Source: Byssovorax sp. (lineage in GTDB: Bacteria > Myxococcota_A > Polyangia > Polyangiales > Polyangiaceae). Taken from it: a stretch of DNA of 53,825 bases. The notes beneath the pieces were generated by a model that did no database searches, was not told the origin of the DNA, and was given only the letters and a program-made list of their open reading frames with translations. The stretch lies in contig JANYGI010000029.1 in assembly GCA_025362495.1 (NCBI GenBank), positions 1-53,825 of the forward strand. The letters are read 5' to 3'. Below are positions 17,834-25,617 of the stretch, piece after piece; position 1 is the stretch's first letter, and every line of letters begins with the position of its first letter. Position numbers and translations under genes: made by a program.

Positions 17834-17980
17834 TTCCTTCGGAAGGGACCTGGGTTCCTTTTGGAGGGACCTGGGTTCCCTTTGGAGGGACCTGAGCTCC
17901 TTCGGAAGGGACTCAGGTTCCTTTTCGAGGGACTCGAGCTCCTTCGGAAGGGACCTGGGTTCCTCTGGAGGGGACTTGCA
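17834..17980. repeat. 21-bp minisatellite, seven units
   Basis: Seven contiguous 21-bp units occupy exactly 147 bp, consensus TTCCTTCGGAAGGGACCTGGG with changes at a few fixed positions (TTCGGAAG versus TTTGGAG; CCTGGG, CTCAGG or CTCGAG). Looser copies extend left to about 17777. Each unit carries an imperfect hairpin around CCTTCGGAAGG. Read in frame, the minus strand gives a 7-residue Pro/Ser/Arg/Lys repeat, but I see no start signal or domain, so I treat it as non-coding. It fills the gap between the hypothetical gene and the DUF433 gene, and nothing else is visible in 17636-17998. Confidence 0.88.
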
Positions 17981-17998
17981 TGTCGATGACGACGCGGA

Positions 17999-18727
17999 TC
18001 ACGCCGCCTCGAGAGGGGCCTCCCGCTCCTGGAGACGCCAGGCCGCATAGAGCAGCGACGCTCGCAGGTCGGCCTCTTCCAGGTAGGGGTATTCGTCGAG
18101 GATCTCCTGCTCGGTGCGGCCCGCGGCGAGCAGGTTCACGATGGTCCCGACCGTGACGCGGAGACCGCGGATGCAGGCTCTGCCGGCCATGACCGTGATA
18201 TCGTGGGTGATGCGCGCGAGCAGCGCCTCCGTCGACGCCGCCTCGCCGGTCGTGCGGTTGCGGGTGAGCGTGCCCTGCTGAGGAAACCTCCAGCTCGAGA
18301 ACTCAGGCGGGCTGACATCGGCCAAGCGCTCGAGCCGCCACCCGGTGAACGCGTGGAGCTTCGGATCCTCCTGGTAACCTTCCCCCTTGCGGGGAAGTTT
18401 GCGGAGCAGCTCCACGAGAGCTGCGTTGGCCTCCCCCTCCTCGAGCTTCACGAGGGCCACTTCATTGCGGGTGAACGCGGGCTGAAACCGCGCCGCGTCG
18501 TCGTGGGCGTCGAGGACTCGATAGCTGCCCAGCAGCTCGATGTCGCGTTTCTCTCGATAGTAGAAGTGGATCACGTCGCCGGCTTTGACCTCCTGGACGA
18601 AGGCGACCGCGGCGTGCTTCTTCCGCGTATGGGCAGAGCGGGCCAGGAAGCCGTGCTCGTCCGCCAGCGTTCGCGTGTCGGCCAGATTGCGCTTCTTGGC
18701 ATTGGCTCGGTAGGCCCACTCGGTCAT
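17999..18727 (-). CDS. Probable EVE/PUA-like domain fused to DUF433
   Basis: A 242-residue protein. The C-terminal part reads ITVMAGRACIRGLRVTVGTI, then LLAAGRTEQEILDEYPYLEE and ADLRASLLYAAW. That is DUF433, a small winged-helix domain usually found as the antitoxin partner of PIN-like DUF5615 toxins. The N-terminal part (about 1-150) begins EWAYRANAKKRNL and includes VKAGDVIHFYYREKRDIELL and GSYRVLD. This order (Trp near the start, then G-D-x-I/V-x-F-Y, then G-x-x-V) resembles EVE/PUA-like domains that recognise modified bases. The EVE call is by pattern only. No DUF5615-type toxin lies beside it, so DUF433 may here be a DNA-binding module. It starts at the ATG at 18727 without an obvious Shine-Dalgarno. 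Confidence 0.65.
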   Translation of the reverse strand: MTEWAYRANAKKRNLADTRTLADEHGFLARSAHTRKKHAAVAFVQEVKAGDVIHFYYREKRDIELLGSYRVLDAHDDAARFQPAFTRNEVALVKLEEGEANAALVELLRKLPRKGEGYQEDPKLHAFTGWRLERLADVSPPEFSSWRFPQQGTLTRNRTTGEAASTEALLARITHDITVMAGRACIRGLRVTVGTIVNLLAAGRTEQEILDEYPYLEEADLRASLLYAAWRLQEREAPLEAA

Positions 18728-19080
18728 GACCGGAGGCTACACGGCTCGCCGGGCGTTGCAAGCGCTGCCCGGGAGGGGCGCCGGGAGGGGCATACGAGGC
18801 GCGGGAAGAAACGCCCTCTGCACGAGCCGCGGAGAGGCCTCGGGGCTCAGGCGCCGGGGAGGGTGAAGAGGGGCTCGGCGTCGGGGACGCGGAGGTTGGG
18901 GAACTACGGGTCCAGCTCGCCTGGCTCGAACTGGTCGCGCCGGTAGGAATGTCGCCACGCCACCGAATCCTTTTCACGTCGCCAGTCGTGTTCCGCCCGA
19001 GCCACCTGTTCGCCTTCGCATCCACGATCGCGCCCCCGCTCCGACTGCCTCCTCCGATCGCGCCACGCCTGGAGATCCCC
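18728..19080. other. Intergenic region with one possible gene tail
   Basis: No full gene. A minus-strand frame from about 18902 to 18850 reads FPNLRVPDAEPLFTLPGA and then stops, like the last residues of a lost protein. A stop codon lies directly before it. The rest shows nothing I can support. Confidence 0.3.
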
Positions 19081-19488
19081 ATGAAGACCGAGCTCCTGTA
19101 TCTGCTCCTGACTGCCATTCTCACCGGCTTCCTGTGGATCCCCACCGTGATCGGCTACGTCTCCGCGCGCGGCCCGCTCACCGCGGCTGGCTACAAGGCC
19201 GCGCCGACGACCCCGCTGCCGGACTGGGTCAACCGCGCCAACCGCGCTCACCAGAACGCCGTCGAGAGCTTCGCGCCCTTCGCGGCGGTGGTGCTGATTG
19301 CGCAGGTGCTGGGCATCTCGACGGGGCTCACCCGGGGGTGCGCGATGGTCTATTTCTTTGCGCGCCTGGCGCATGCGGTGATTCACCTCAGCGGCACGGG
19401 CGTGCTCAACGCGCGGACCCTGGTCTTCGTCGTGGCCTGGGGCGCGTTCATCACCTACGCGGTCGCGCTGCTCCTGCACGCGATGTGA
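19081..19488 (+). CDS. MAPEG-family integral membrane protein
   Basis: The 135-residue protein has four hydrophobic helices: LLYLLLTAILTGFLWIPTVI, FAAVVLIAQVLGI, the segment around CAMVYFFARLAHAVIHL, and TLVFVVAWGAFITYAVALLL. The loop WVNRANRAHQNAVESFAPF is the family hallmark (R-x-x-x-A-x-x-N-x-x-E-x-F/x-P). MAPEG proteins include microsomal glutathione transferases and leukotriene C4 synthase. The bacterial members' substrates are mostly unknown. GGAG with good spacing precedes the ATG at 19081. In-frame sequence further upstream is not protein-like. A soluble GST gene lies 760 bp downstream, possibly by chance. Confidence 0.88.
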   Translation: MKTELLYLLLTAILTGFLWIPTVIGYVSARGPLTAAGYKAAPTTPLPDWVNRANRAHQNAVESFAPFAAVVLIAQVLGISTGLTRGCAMVYFFARLAHAVIHLSGTGVLNARTLVFVVAWGAFITYAVALLLHAM

Positions 19489-19595
19489 GGTGAGCCAGCG
19501 CGAGCATCGATCCGGCGGTCAGCGCCGCCCGACGATTCTCCATGTCCCCCGCGCCGGGACTGTGGTTGTCTACGAGCACCTTGGAGGTGCTTGAA

Positions 19596-20183
19596 ATGAT
19601 GCTCGATACGATGCGCACGACGACACTCGCTCTCTTGACCTTCACCGCGCTCGCCGCCGCGGCCTGCGGCAGCGGCGGCACGGGCACCGGCGCCGGCGGG
19701 AGCACCAGCGGCTCGACGACGGACGCGGCCACCGCGAGCGGCGCCGGCGGCGGAGCCACCACCGGATCCACCGGCGGCAGCGGCACGAGCGGCGCGACCA
19801 CCTCGTCCGGCACGGGCGGCGCTCCCGAGGGGACCACGATCACCCTCACCGGCGTGCTCTGCCTCGACCTCGCCACCGGCGCGACCGACAGCGCCAATCC
19901 CTGCAAGGGAGATATCGTGTTCCTGCAAGGCGCCAACGTCGACTTGCAGTCGAACGGCGGCGCGGTGCCGACGTTCTGCGCCAAGCCCGGCACGTTCCAG
20001 AGCCTCGCCAGCATTCCCAAGGACTACGCGAGCTGCGCCTGGGAGGCCTATGTGGAGGGCGCGGTGGGGCTCGCCAAGACGGGCTATGTGGTCCGCGACG
20101 CGGCGGGGACGCACCACTATCGCTTCTGGATCGTGGACGACAAGGGCTCGACGATCACCTTTCAGCTCGAGAAGATCGACTGA
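19596..20183 (+). CDS. Lipoprotein with Gly/Ser/Thr linker, unknown function
   Basis: The 195-residue protein starts at the ATG at 19596 (GGAGG nine bases upstream). The signal peptide reads MRTTTLALLTFTALAAAACG with a lipobox before Cys. A linker of about 55 residues of Gly, Ser, Thr and Ala follows, then a compact globular domain of about 110 residues. That domain has TITLTGVLCLDLATGAT, a pair of Cys (CAKPG, CAWEAY) and the ending YRFWIVDDKGSTITFQLEKI. This linker style is typical of myxobacterial surface lipoproteins. I do not recognise the globular domain. Confidence 0.8.
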   Translation: MMLDTMRTTTLALLTFTALAAAACGSGGTGTGAGGSTSGSTTDAATASGAGGGATTGSTGGSGTSGATTSSGTGGAPEGTTITLTGVLCLDLATGATDSANPCKGDIVFLQGANVDLQSNGGAVPTFCAKPGTFQSLASIPKDYASCAWEAYVEGAVGLAKTGYVVRDAAGTHHYRFWIVDDKGSTITFQLEKID

Positions 20184-20251
20184 GCGATCCCCGTCGACCG
20201 CCGCGCGCGGGCGCGGCTTGTGCGCGGGCGGCGAGTCGACGAAGATGGGGA

Positions 20252-20923
20252 ATGATCACCGTTCATCACCTGAACAATTCGCGCTCGCAGCGCGTGCTCT
20301 GGATGCTCGAAGAGCTTGGCGTTCCCTACGAAGTGAAGCGGTACGAGCGCGATGCGAAGACGATGCTCGCGCCGCCGGAGCTGCGGGCGGTGCACGCGCT
20401 CGGCAAATCGCCGGTCGTGACCGACGGGGCGCGGACGGTGGCCGAGTCCGGCGCGATCCTCGAGTACCTGGTCGACACCTACGGGGAGGGGCGCCTCCGG
20501 CCCGCGGCAGGCACCGACGAGCGCCTTCGTTACACGTATTTCCTGCACTACGCGGAGGGATCGGCGATGCCGCCTCTCCTGCTCAAGCTCGTGGCGAGCC
20601 GGATCGCGAGCGCGCCGGTGCCGTTTTTTCTGAAGCCGGTGACGAAGGGGATCGCCGCGCAGCTCGAGAAGGGGTTCGTGGGCCCGCAGATCAAGACGCA
20701 CTTCGATTTCATCGAAGGAGAGCTGGGCAAGAGCACCTGGTTTGCAGGCGAGGAGCTCACGGCGGCCGACGTGCAGATGAGCTTCCCGCTCGAAGCGGCG
20801 GTGGGGCGCGCCGGCGCGGGCGAAGGGCGGCCGAAGATCCGGGCCTTCGTCGAGCGGATCCACGCGCGCGACGCCTACAAGCGCGCGCTGGAGCGCGGGG
20901 GGCCGTACGAGATCATGGGGTGA
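20252..20923 (+). CDS. Glutathione S-transferase family protein
   Basis: The 223-residue cytosolic GST has an N-terminal thioredoxin-like domain (ITVHHLNNSRSQRVLWMLEE, with the Ser/Arg of the beta-class-like active site, and ALGKSPVVTD giving the cis-Pro). The signature VAESGAILEYLVDTYGEG binds the gamma-glutamyl moiety. The helical C-terminal domain contains WFAGEELTAADVQMSFPLEA with the conserved Asp. Length and motifs are complete. It conjugates glutathione to electrophiles or acts as a peroxidase; the substrate cannot be told. It is followed at 69 bp by the PP2C-like gene. Confidence 0.93.
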   Translation: MITVHHLNNSRSQRVLWMLEELGVPYEVKRYERDAKTMLAPPELRAVHALGKSPVVTDGARTVAESGAILEYLVDTYGEGRLRPAAGTDERLRYTYFLHYAEGSAMPPLLLKLVASRIASAPVPFFLKPVTKGIAAQLEKGFVGPQIKTHFDFIEGELGKSTWFAGEELTAADVQMSFPLEAAVGRAGAGEGRPKIRAFVERIHARDAYKRALERGGPYEIMG

Positions 20924-20991
20924 AGCCCGCGCGGATCGAAGCTCTCCCGTTGCGGCTTCCCGGCCGCGTCGATCCGGGGGACGATGACGTC

Positions 20992-21528
20992 ATGAATCCT
21001 TCTTCGTATGGCGCCGTCGTGCATGGACACCGGCCGGACGCGGCGTCGACCGTCGAGACTCGGACCCTCGACGGCGCGCGCGTCGTCGCGCTGATCGCGG
21101 TGCGCGGCGATCTCGCCACGCCGTCGCTCGAGGCCGTGAAGAGCGCGCTCGCCCGTGTCGCGAGCGGGACCGACGCGGCGAGGATGGCCGCCGCTGCGCC
21201 GCCGCCGCCGTACGCGTCGGGCGTGGCGGTGGTGCTGCTCGCGGGCGAGCACGCGCACGTCGCCGTCACCGGCGCGGCGCGCTGCTACCGCGAGCGCGAC
21301 GGCGTCCTCCGCGAGCTCGCCGCGGGCGCCCACGAGCTGCGATCGCGCGACGCGCTGATCGCCTCGAGTCACGCAGAGCTCGAGGTCGATCGGCCCTTCT
21401 TCACGACGGCCGTCGAGCCTCACGCGAGCGAAGAGTTTCGTAATGACACGCTCGACGCCGCGCTCGATCTGGCCCTGGAGGGGTACTCGTCGGGCGCGTT
21501 CGCGGTGGCCGCGGCCCGCATCGGTTGA
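20992..21528 (+). CDS. Degenerate PP2C-like protein
   Basis: A 178-residue protein. The central part ASGVAVVLLAGEHAHVAVTG then AARCYRERDGVLRELAAGAH aligns with the PP2C core, where the family has a strand, V-G-D-S-R-x-Y, 'R-D-G-x-L' and then T-x-D-H. Here the metal-binding GDSR is replaced by TGAAR, the later DH by AH, and the N-terminal D-G-M-G-G motif is absent. If the fold call is right, this is a short, inactive phosphatase-like protein, perhaps a binding module. Start at ATG 20992. The call could also be wrong, and it may simply be an unknown alpha/beta protein. Confidence 0.5.
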   Translation: MNPSSYGAVVHGHRPDAASTVETRTLDGARVVALIAVRGDLATPSLEAVKSALARVASGTDAARMAAAAPPPPYASGVAVVLLAGEHAHVAVTGAARCYRERDGVLRELAAGAHELRSRDALIASSHAELEVDRPFFTTAVEPHASEEFRNDTLDAALDLALEGYSSGAFAVAAARIG

Positions 21529-21750
21529 GGCGCGCGGCCCCGTGGTAAGCGGTCTAGTGACGCCGCCGTGCGCGCTGGCCTCGATCACGACGACCGCGCC
21601 GGTCGGGCCCCGCGTCGTTCGCCCGCGCGGGGCGGTCTCGGCGGGCGTGACCCGGTGACCCCTGCCCCCCTGACGAGCTTGCGTCGCTCTGACTGGCTCG
21701 GTCCACCCACCCTCGACAGGCCCTGAAGGGACGCCGAGCGCGCGACGCCT

Positions 21751-22533
21751 TCACCCGTGCACGGCGTGACCGAACTTGCGCATCCACGCGGTCTCGTCGG
21801 CGTCGAGCGGGCCCTTCGCGAGCGCCGCGAGGTTCTCTTCCAGCTCGGCCGCGCTGGCCGGCGCCGTCAGGGCCACGTCGACATGAGGGCTCGAGAGGCA
21901 GAATCGATAGCAGTCTCCGGCGGTCATCACCGGGCCTTCCCAGGCGCGAGGGCGCGCGAGGAGCTTGCGCCAGCTGGTCGCGGTGTACGCCACGATCATC
22001 GGCTTGCGCCGCTCGAGGTGCGGAAAGATGTCGCGCTCGGCGCCGGGGTGAGCGGCGTTGTAACGGATCATCAGCTGAGCGAGCGGCGAGTCGCTGGCCA
22101 GCTTGCCGGCGCGCTCGCGATCGTGGATCGAGACGCCGATCGCCCGCACCTTGCCCGACTCCTTGAGGTGCTCGAGCTCGCGAATCGTCCCCTCGGTCCA
22201 GGCCGAGGTGACCCCGAGCCAGCCGAGCTGGAAGATGTCGAGGTAGTCGGTTCCGAGGCGCTTGAGGGCGCGCTCCGCGCCGCGCCGCACCGACCCGCCG
22301 AAGAACCCGATCGTCGGCAGCGTGGCGACGACCACGCTCTCGCGGTCGGCCTTGATCGCGTCGCGGAGCGGAGTCCCGAGCTCGCCCGAGCGGAACGTGT
22401 AGAAGAAATAATTCACCCCCCGGTCCATGGCGGCGCGAATGCCAGCCTCTTTGATACCGTAGTTGGCGGCGAGCCCCAGCCGGAAGACGCGCCGCCCGCC
22501 GAGCGCCGCGACCTCACGATGCATGAAATCCAT
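21751..22533 (-). CDS. Aldo/keto reductase-fold protein lacking the catalytic tetrad
   Basis: The 260-residue TIM-barrel protein of the AKR superfamily has LGLAANYGIKEAGIRAAMDR, RALKRLGTDYLDIFQLGW, ELEHLKESGKVRAIGVSIHD and a C-terminal DVALTAPASAAELEENLAAL. The catalytic tetrad is gone by alignment. The Asp of the usual N-F-F-D-T-A is Phe44 (GVNYFFYTF), the Lys of A-T-K is Leu72, and the His of the usual Q-L-H is Gly104. Ordinary AKR chemistry is therefore unlikely. It may bind a cofactor or substrate, or be a divergent enzyme. I used the ATG at 22533. It is divergent from the LuxR-type gene across 192 bp. Confidence 0.85.
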   Translation of the reverse strand: MDFMHREVAALGGRRVFRLGLAANYGIKEAGIRAAMDRGVNYFFYTFRSGELGTPLRDAIKADRESVVVATLPTIGFFGGSVRRGAERALKRLGTDYLDIFQLGWLGVTSAWTEGTIRELEHLKESGKVRAIGVSIHDRERAGKLASDSPLAQLMIRYNAAHPGAERDIFPHLERRKPMIVAYTATSWRKLLARPRAWEGPVMTAGDCYRFCLSSPHVDVALTAPASAAELEENLAALAKGPLDADETAWMRKFGHAVHG

Positions 22534-22725
22534 GGATCGGGACGGTAACTCATCATGCGCCCCGCGGGAACGCGGCGAACACTTCTTCACGATGGTCGGG
22601 GCAGCCCGTCGGCGCCGGGCCTGCGGAGTCCCCGCCTGCGCCCCGATAGCTTGTTTTACCAGGAAATGTCAGGCCCGGTTCAACAAAGGCGACGGCGAGC
22701 CCCGCGTCCAGATAGCCTCGGCGGC

Positions 22726-23487
22726 ATGGGGGAAGCGTGTATTCGTGTGCACCGGGTGCGAGCGGCGGTGTCCCTCGTGGGCGAGGTCGGCGAGATCGGG
22801 CGCGGCACCGAGGCCGCGCGGCGGCACCTGCTCGAAGAGTTGCTCCGGCTGCTGGGCGCCGTGATCGGCGCGGCCGTGCACGACACGAGCTACGGCCTCG
22901 GCTTGAAGGCGGGGATCGCCGAGGCGACCCTCACTGGCTTCGATCGCCAGCTCCTCGACGTGTTTCAGGCGCACCACACGCGAGGCTCGGACTTCAACCC
23001 GTTCCATGGCGCGGTGATGCGGCGGCTCGGCGGCGTCCCCGGCGAGGTGCTCACCGGCACCAACGGCGATCTGGTCGCGGGGCGCGACTGGGACGCTTCG
23101 GTCTGGATCAACGATTATGTGCGGCCGGCGCGGATCGACCACTTCGTCGGCACGCTGAGGAAGATGGGAGAGGCCACGTGCCACGGGTGCGGGTTCATGC
23201 GCGCCGCGGGCGATCGGCCCTTCAGCGAGGAGGATCGCGAGGTGTTGCACCTCGTGCACCTCGGCATCGGGCGCCTCTTCGAGGCCCCGTCGCCGCGCGC
23301 GCGGCTGGCGCCGCGGGTGCGCGAGGCGCTCGATGTGCTCCTCTCGGGCGCGACCGACAAGGAGATCGCCGCGCAGCTCGGCATCGGTCTGCACACCGCG
23401 CGTCAGTACGTCAAAGCGATTTTGCTCGCTCACGGGGTAGCGAGCCGTTCGCAGCTCCTGGCGCGCGCGGCGGAGAGAAGGCTCTGA
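22726..23487 (+). CDS. LuxR-type HTH transcriptional regulator
   Basis: The 253-residue protein has a C-terminal FixJ/LuxR helix-turn-helix (about 195-250: ALDVLLSGATDKEIAAQLGI then HTARQYVKAILLAHGVASRS). The N-terminal 190 residues resemble a GAF-like ligand-binding domain by secondary-structure pattern, with GFMRAAGDRPFSEEDREVLH and LVHLGIGRLF typical of the linker in such regulators. There is no receiver Asp, so it is probably not a phosphorelay protein. The ATG at 22726 is preferred over longer frames. It is divergent from the AKR-like gene, and there is a similar regulator at 38044. Confidence 0.85.
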   Translation: MGEACIRVHRVRAAVSLVGEVGEIGRGTEAARRHLLEELLRLLGAVIGAAVHDTSYGLGLKAGIAEATLTGFDRQLLDVFQAHHTRGSDFNPFHGAVMRRLGGVPGEVLTGTNGDLVAGRDWDASVWINDYVRPARIDHFVGTLRKMGEATCHGCGFMRAAGDRPFSEEDREVLHLVHLGIGRLFEAPSPRARLAPRVREALDVLLSGATDKEIAAQLGIGLHTARQYVKAILLAHGVASRSQLLARAAERRL

Positions 23488-23535
23488 CCTCCTCGCCGCC
23501 GCGTCGCGCCCTGGATGGCTGGAGTCGACGGCGGA

Positions 23536-24909
23536 TCAGAGGTGCTGCAGGAAGGCCAGGAGCTGCGTCTTTTGCAGGGGCGTCAGCGCCTCGGGCGGCA
23601 GGCCGGGGCCCTCGGGCGGGAAGATGGGCGGCAGGTTCAGCACCGGATCTGCGGGCAGGATCAGCCGGCTGTACTCGTCGACCAAGGAGTGGAGATCCGG
23701 CGCGCTGCCGTCATGAAAGTACGGTGCGGTGCCAGCGATGCCCCGGAGCTGGGGGACGTCGAATCCCTCCCAGTCGTAGGGATCACCGCTGATGATCGCG
23801 CGGCCCGGATCGACGGTGAACGGCTCCGGGATCAGGCTCGGCCCGATGCCGGGCGGGAGCGGGGGCATGTCGACGAGCAGATGGGCTCGCGTCGCGTCCG
23901 TGTAGAAGCGAAAGCGGTAATGCGGGAGCGACAGCCCGGAGGGGTTGGGCAGCGCGCCGAGCTGTCCGAGAGTGGCAATCGCCGAGATGCCGAGAGTACC
24001 CTCGTGAGGAGGCGTGAGATCGTCCCGGAACGTCGCGGGCAACGCGATGCCCGTCGGCAGGAAGCCGGCGATGTCGATCGTGCCGTCGGCGTGCTGCACC
24101 GGGAAGAACGAACCGAATACGGCCTTGTCGAGGACAGCGTTGGTGGTCGGGCCGCCATGGCACTTGGCGCAGATCTCCTGGAAGACCGTCTGGCCCGCGG
24201 CCTCGACCGATCCGGCCGGGAAATGGAGATCGAGGGGCGCCGGCGTGGTCCCGGCCGCGAGGGAGGCGCTCACGGCGGCGGCGGCGGGCGACGAGAAGAC
24301 CGAACGCTCGAAGCTCGCGATCTTGGCGAGCACCTCGGCCGGGGGTTCGCGGTGGATCTGGCTGTGCGCGTGGAGCGCGGCGTCCGCCTGCACGGGCAGC
24401 GTCGGCGCGCGGCCGTCGTACTGATACGGCGCGGTGTAGCCGACGTTCTCGATCGTCGGCACGCCGCGCCACACCGAGATGGTGCGCGCCGCGCTGGTGA
24501 TCACAGCGCCGCTTCCATCGATCTCGTCGACGTTGTCGGCGAGGGTGACCGTGACCCGCACGAGCCCTGCCTTGAGGTGATCGAAGGTGAGCACGGCCGC
24601 GTCGGGATCGTCGGCGTCGATGCGGTTGAAGAGCGGGTCCTGCGGGTTCTGCAGATAGAGCGCCGCGACGTGCTGAGGGCTGAGCGCGAGGTGCTCGCTC
24701 TCGACATGGCACGTGGCGCAGGCGCGACCGTTGGTGTGCGGAAGGGCGTTGTCGAACGCGTGCTTGCCCGCGGTGGAGTTGCCGTCGCTGATGGCGCTCG
24801 CGGCCTCGTCGACCGGATCGTCCGGCGGCGAGCCTTCCACGCCCGAGCACGCCGCGAGCGCCAGCGCGCAGACCACCCCTGATGACAGTGAACCGATACC
24901 GATCTTCAT
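23536..24909 (-). CDS. Di-heme cytochrome c (peroxidase-like) lipoprotein
   Basis: The 457-residue exported protein has a lipobox signal (CALALAACS, Cys21). Two c-type heme sites read CATCH (64-68) and CAKCH (247-251), each in one half of the protein, as in the MauG/cytochrome c peroxidase family. The second half has PYFHDGSAPDLHSLVDEYSR, the usual 'PYFHDGS' motif near the end of such proteins. It would act on the outer or periplasmic side in electron transfer, reducing peroxide or oxidising a substrate. AGGGAGGTG precedes the ATG. The spacing of several hundred residues between hemes and the intact HDGS support a working enzyme. Transcribed alone. Confidence 0.88.
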   Translation of the reverse strand: MKIGIGSLSSGVVCALALAACSGVEGSPPDDPVDEAASAISDGNSTAGKHAFDNALPHTNGRACATCHVESEHLALSPQHVAALYLQNPQDPLFNRIDADDPDAAVLTFDHLKAGLVRVTVTLADNVDEIDGSGAVITSAARTISVWRGVPTIENVGYTAPYQYDGRAPTLPVQADAALHAHSQIHREPPAEVLAKIASFERSVFSSPAAAAVSASLAAGTTPAPLDLHFPAGSVEAAGQTVFQEICAKCHGGPTTNAVLDKAVFGSFFPVQHADGTIDIAGFLPTGIALPATFRDDLTPPHEGTLGISAIATLGQLGALPNPSGLSLPHYRFRFYTDATRAHLLVDMPPLPPGIGPSLIPEPFTVDPGRAIISGDPYDWEGFDVPQLRGIAGTAPYFHDGSAPDLHSLVDEYSRLILPADPVLNLPPIFPPEGPGLPPEALTPLQKTQLLAFLQHL

Positions 24910-25071
24910 GAAAGCACCTCCCTTGCGCTGAACGCGCTGGAACCAGGACGACGCGGCCCGGAACGGACCAGGGCGCGACTCCGCGTTCGAGCTCGACCTC
25001 AGCGACCGCTGAGCGACGAGTATCCGAGGTTCGCGGACGCCGACAATCCCTCGGATGAGGGATACCCACCT

Positions 25072-25563
25072 TCAGACTTTCGCGGTCGCCGGGGCCAGCT
25101 CCGCCAGCCGCCCGCGCGCGCCGTCGCGTCGACCCTTCGCCTCGACGAGGCTCCCGGCCTTGCCGAGGCCGAAGGGCATCATGTTCACGTAGACGCTCTC
25201 GTAGTCACCGGGCCGCACGCGGTAAGTCTCGTGCCAGATGCCGACATCGCCGCTCGTGCCGATGAGCTTGTTGAAGCTCTGCCAGGCGGGCAGGTGCTCT
25301 GCGTCGCGGTTCTTCGCGTAGGTCATCAGCGCGTCCATCGAGCGCCAGTACTGCACCATGATCGTGGTGCGTCCGAACCAGGCCTCGCTGCCGAGGAACC
25401 CGAGCTCCGGCTGCTCGGCGAGCTCCTTCAGCATCCGGGGCATCGCCGAACCGACGCGCAGCCACGTCCAGGGCTTCCACCAGCGGTTCACCCGCAAGCC
25501 GATCAAGAACACGACGAACTCGCCGTCGATCTGCCCGCTCATCTTCTTCGTGATCACGTCCAT
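25072..25563 (-). CDS. DUF4188 family protein
   Basis: The 163-residue protein matches the DUF4188 pattern: FVVFLIGLRVNRWWKPWTWL, AEQPELGFLGSEAWFGRTTI and MVQYWRSMDALMTYAKNRDA. The domain resembles an antibiotic-biosynthesis-monooxygenase-type ferredoxin-like fold; its activity is not known. It ends in a charged tail. A 15-bp palindrome 22 bases upstream of the start matches one at the front of the neighbouring TetR gene, so TetR control is a firm inference. Such DUF4188/TetR pairs may deal with a toxic small molecule. Confidence 0.85.
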   Translation of the reverse strand: MDVITKKMSGQIDGEFVVFLIGLRVNRWWKPWTWLRVGSAMPRMLKELAEQPELGFLGSEAWFGRTTIMVQYWRSMDALMTYAKNRDAEHLPAWQSFNKLIGTSGDVGIWHETYRVRPGDYESVYVNMMPFGLGKAGSLVEAKGRRDGARGRLAELAPATAKV

Positions 25564-25584
25564 GGTCCGGTCCTTTCAAGCGAT

Positions 25585-25599
25585 GTGAACAGTGTTCAC
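25585..25599. promoter_or_regulatory. Palindromic TetR operator upstream of the DUF4188 gene
   Basis: GTGAACAGTGTTCAC is perfectly symmetric around its central base. It lies just upstream of the DUF4188 gene and matches the site at 26215-26229. The pairing with a TetR gene supports an operator role. Confidence 0.75.
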
Positions 25600-25617
25600 T
25601 CAGGAGGCAAAAAAAAG

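Noticed and set aside
17834-17980. CRISPR array
   Set aside because: The 21-bp units are contiguous with no spacers, and no cas gene is present.
17632-18048. Possible 7-residue Pro/Ser/Arg repeat protein on the minus strand
   Set aside because: It arises only because the 21-bp unit is a multiple of three. There is no start signal, and its ends overlap the DUF433 gene.
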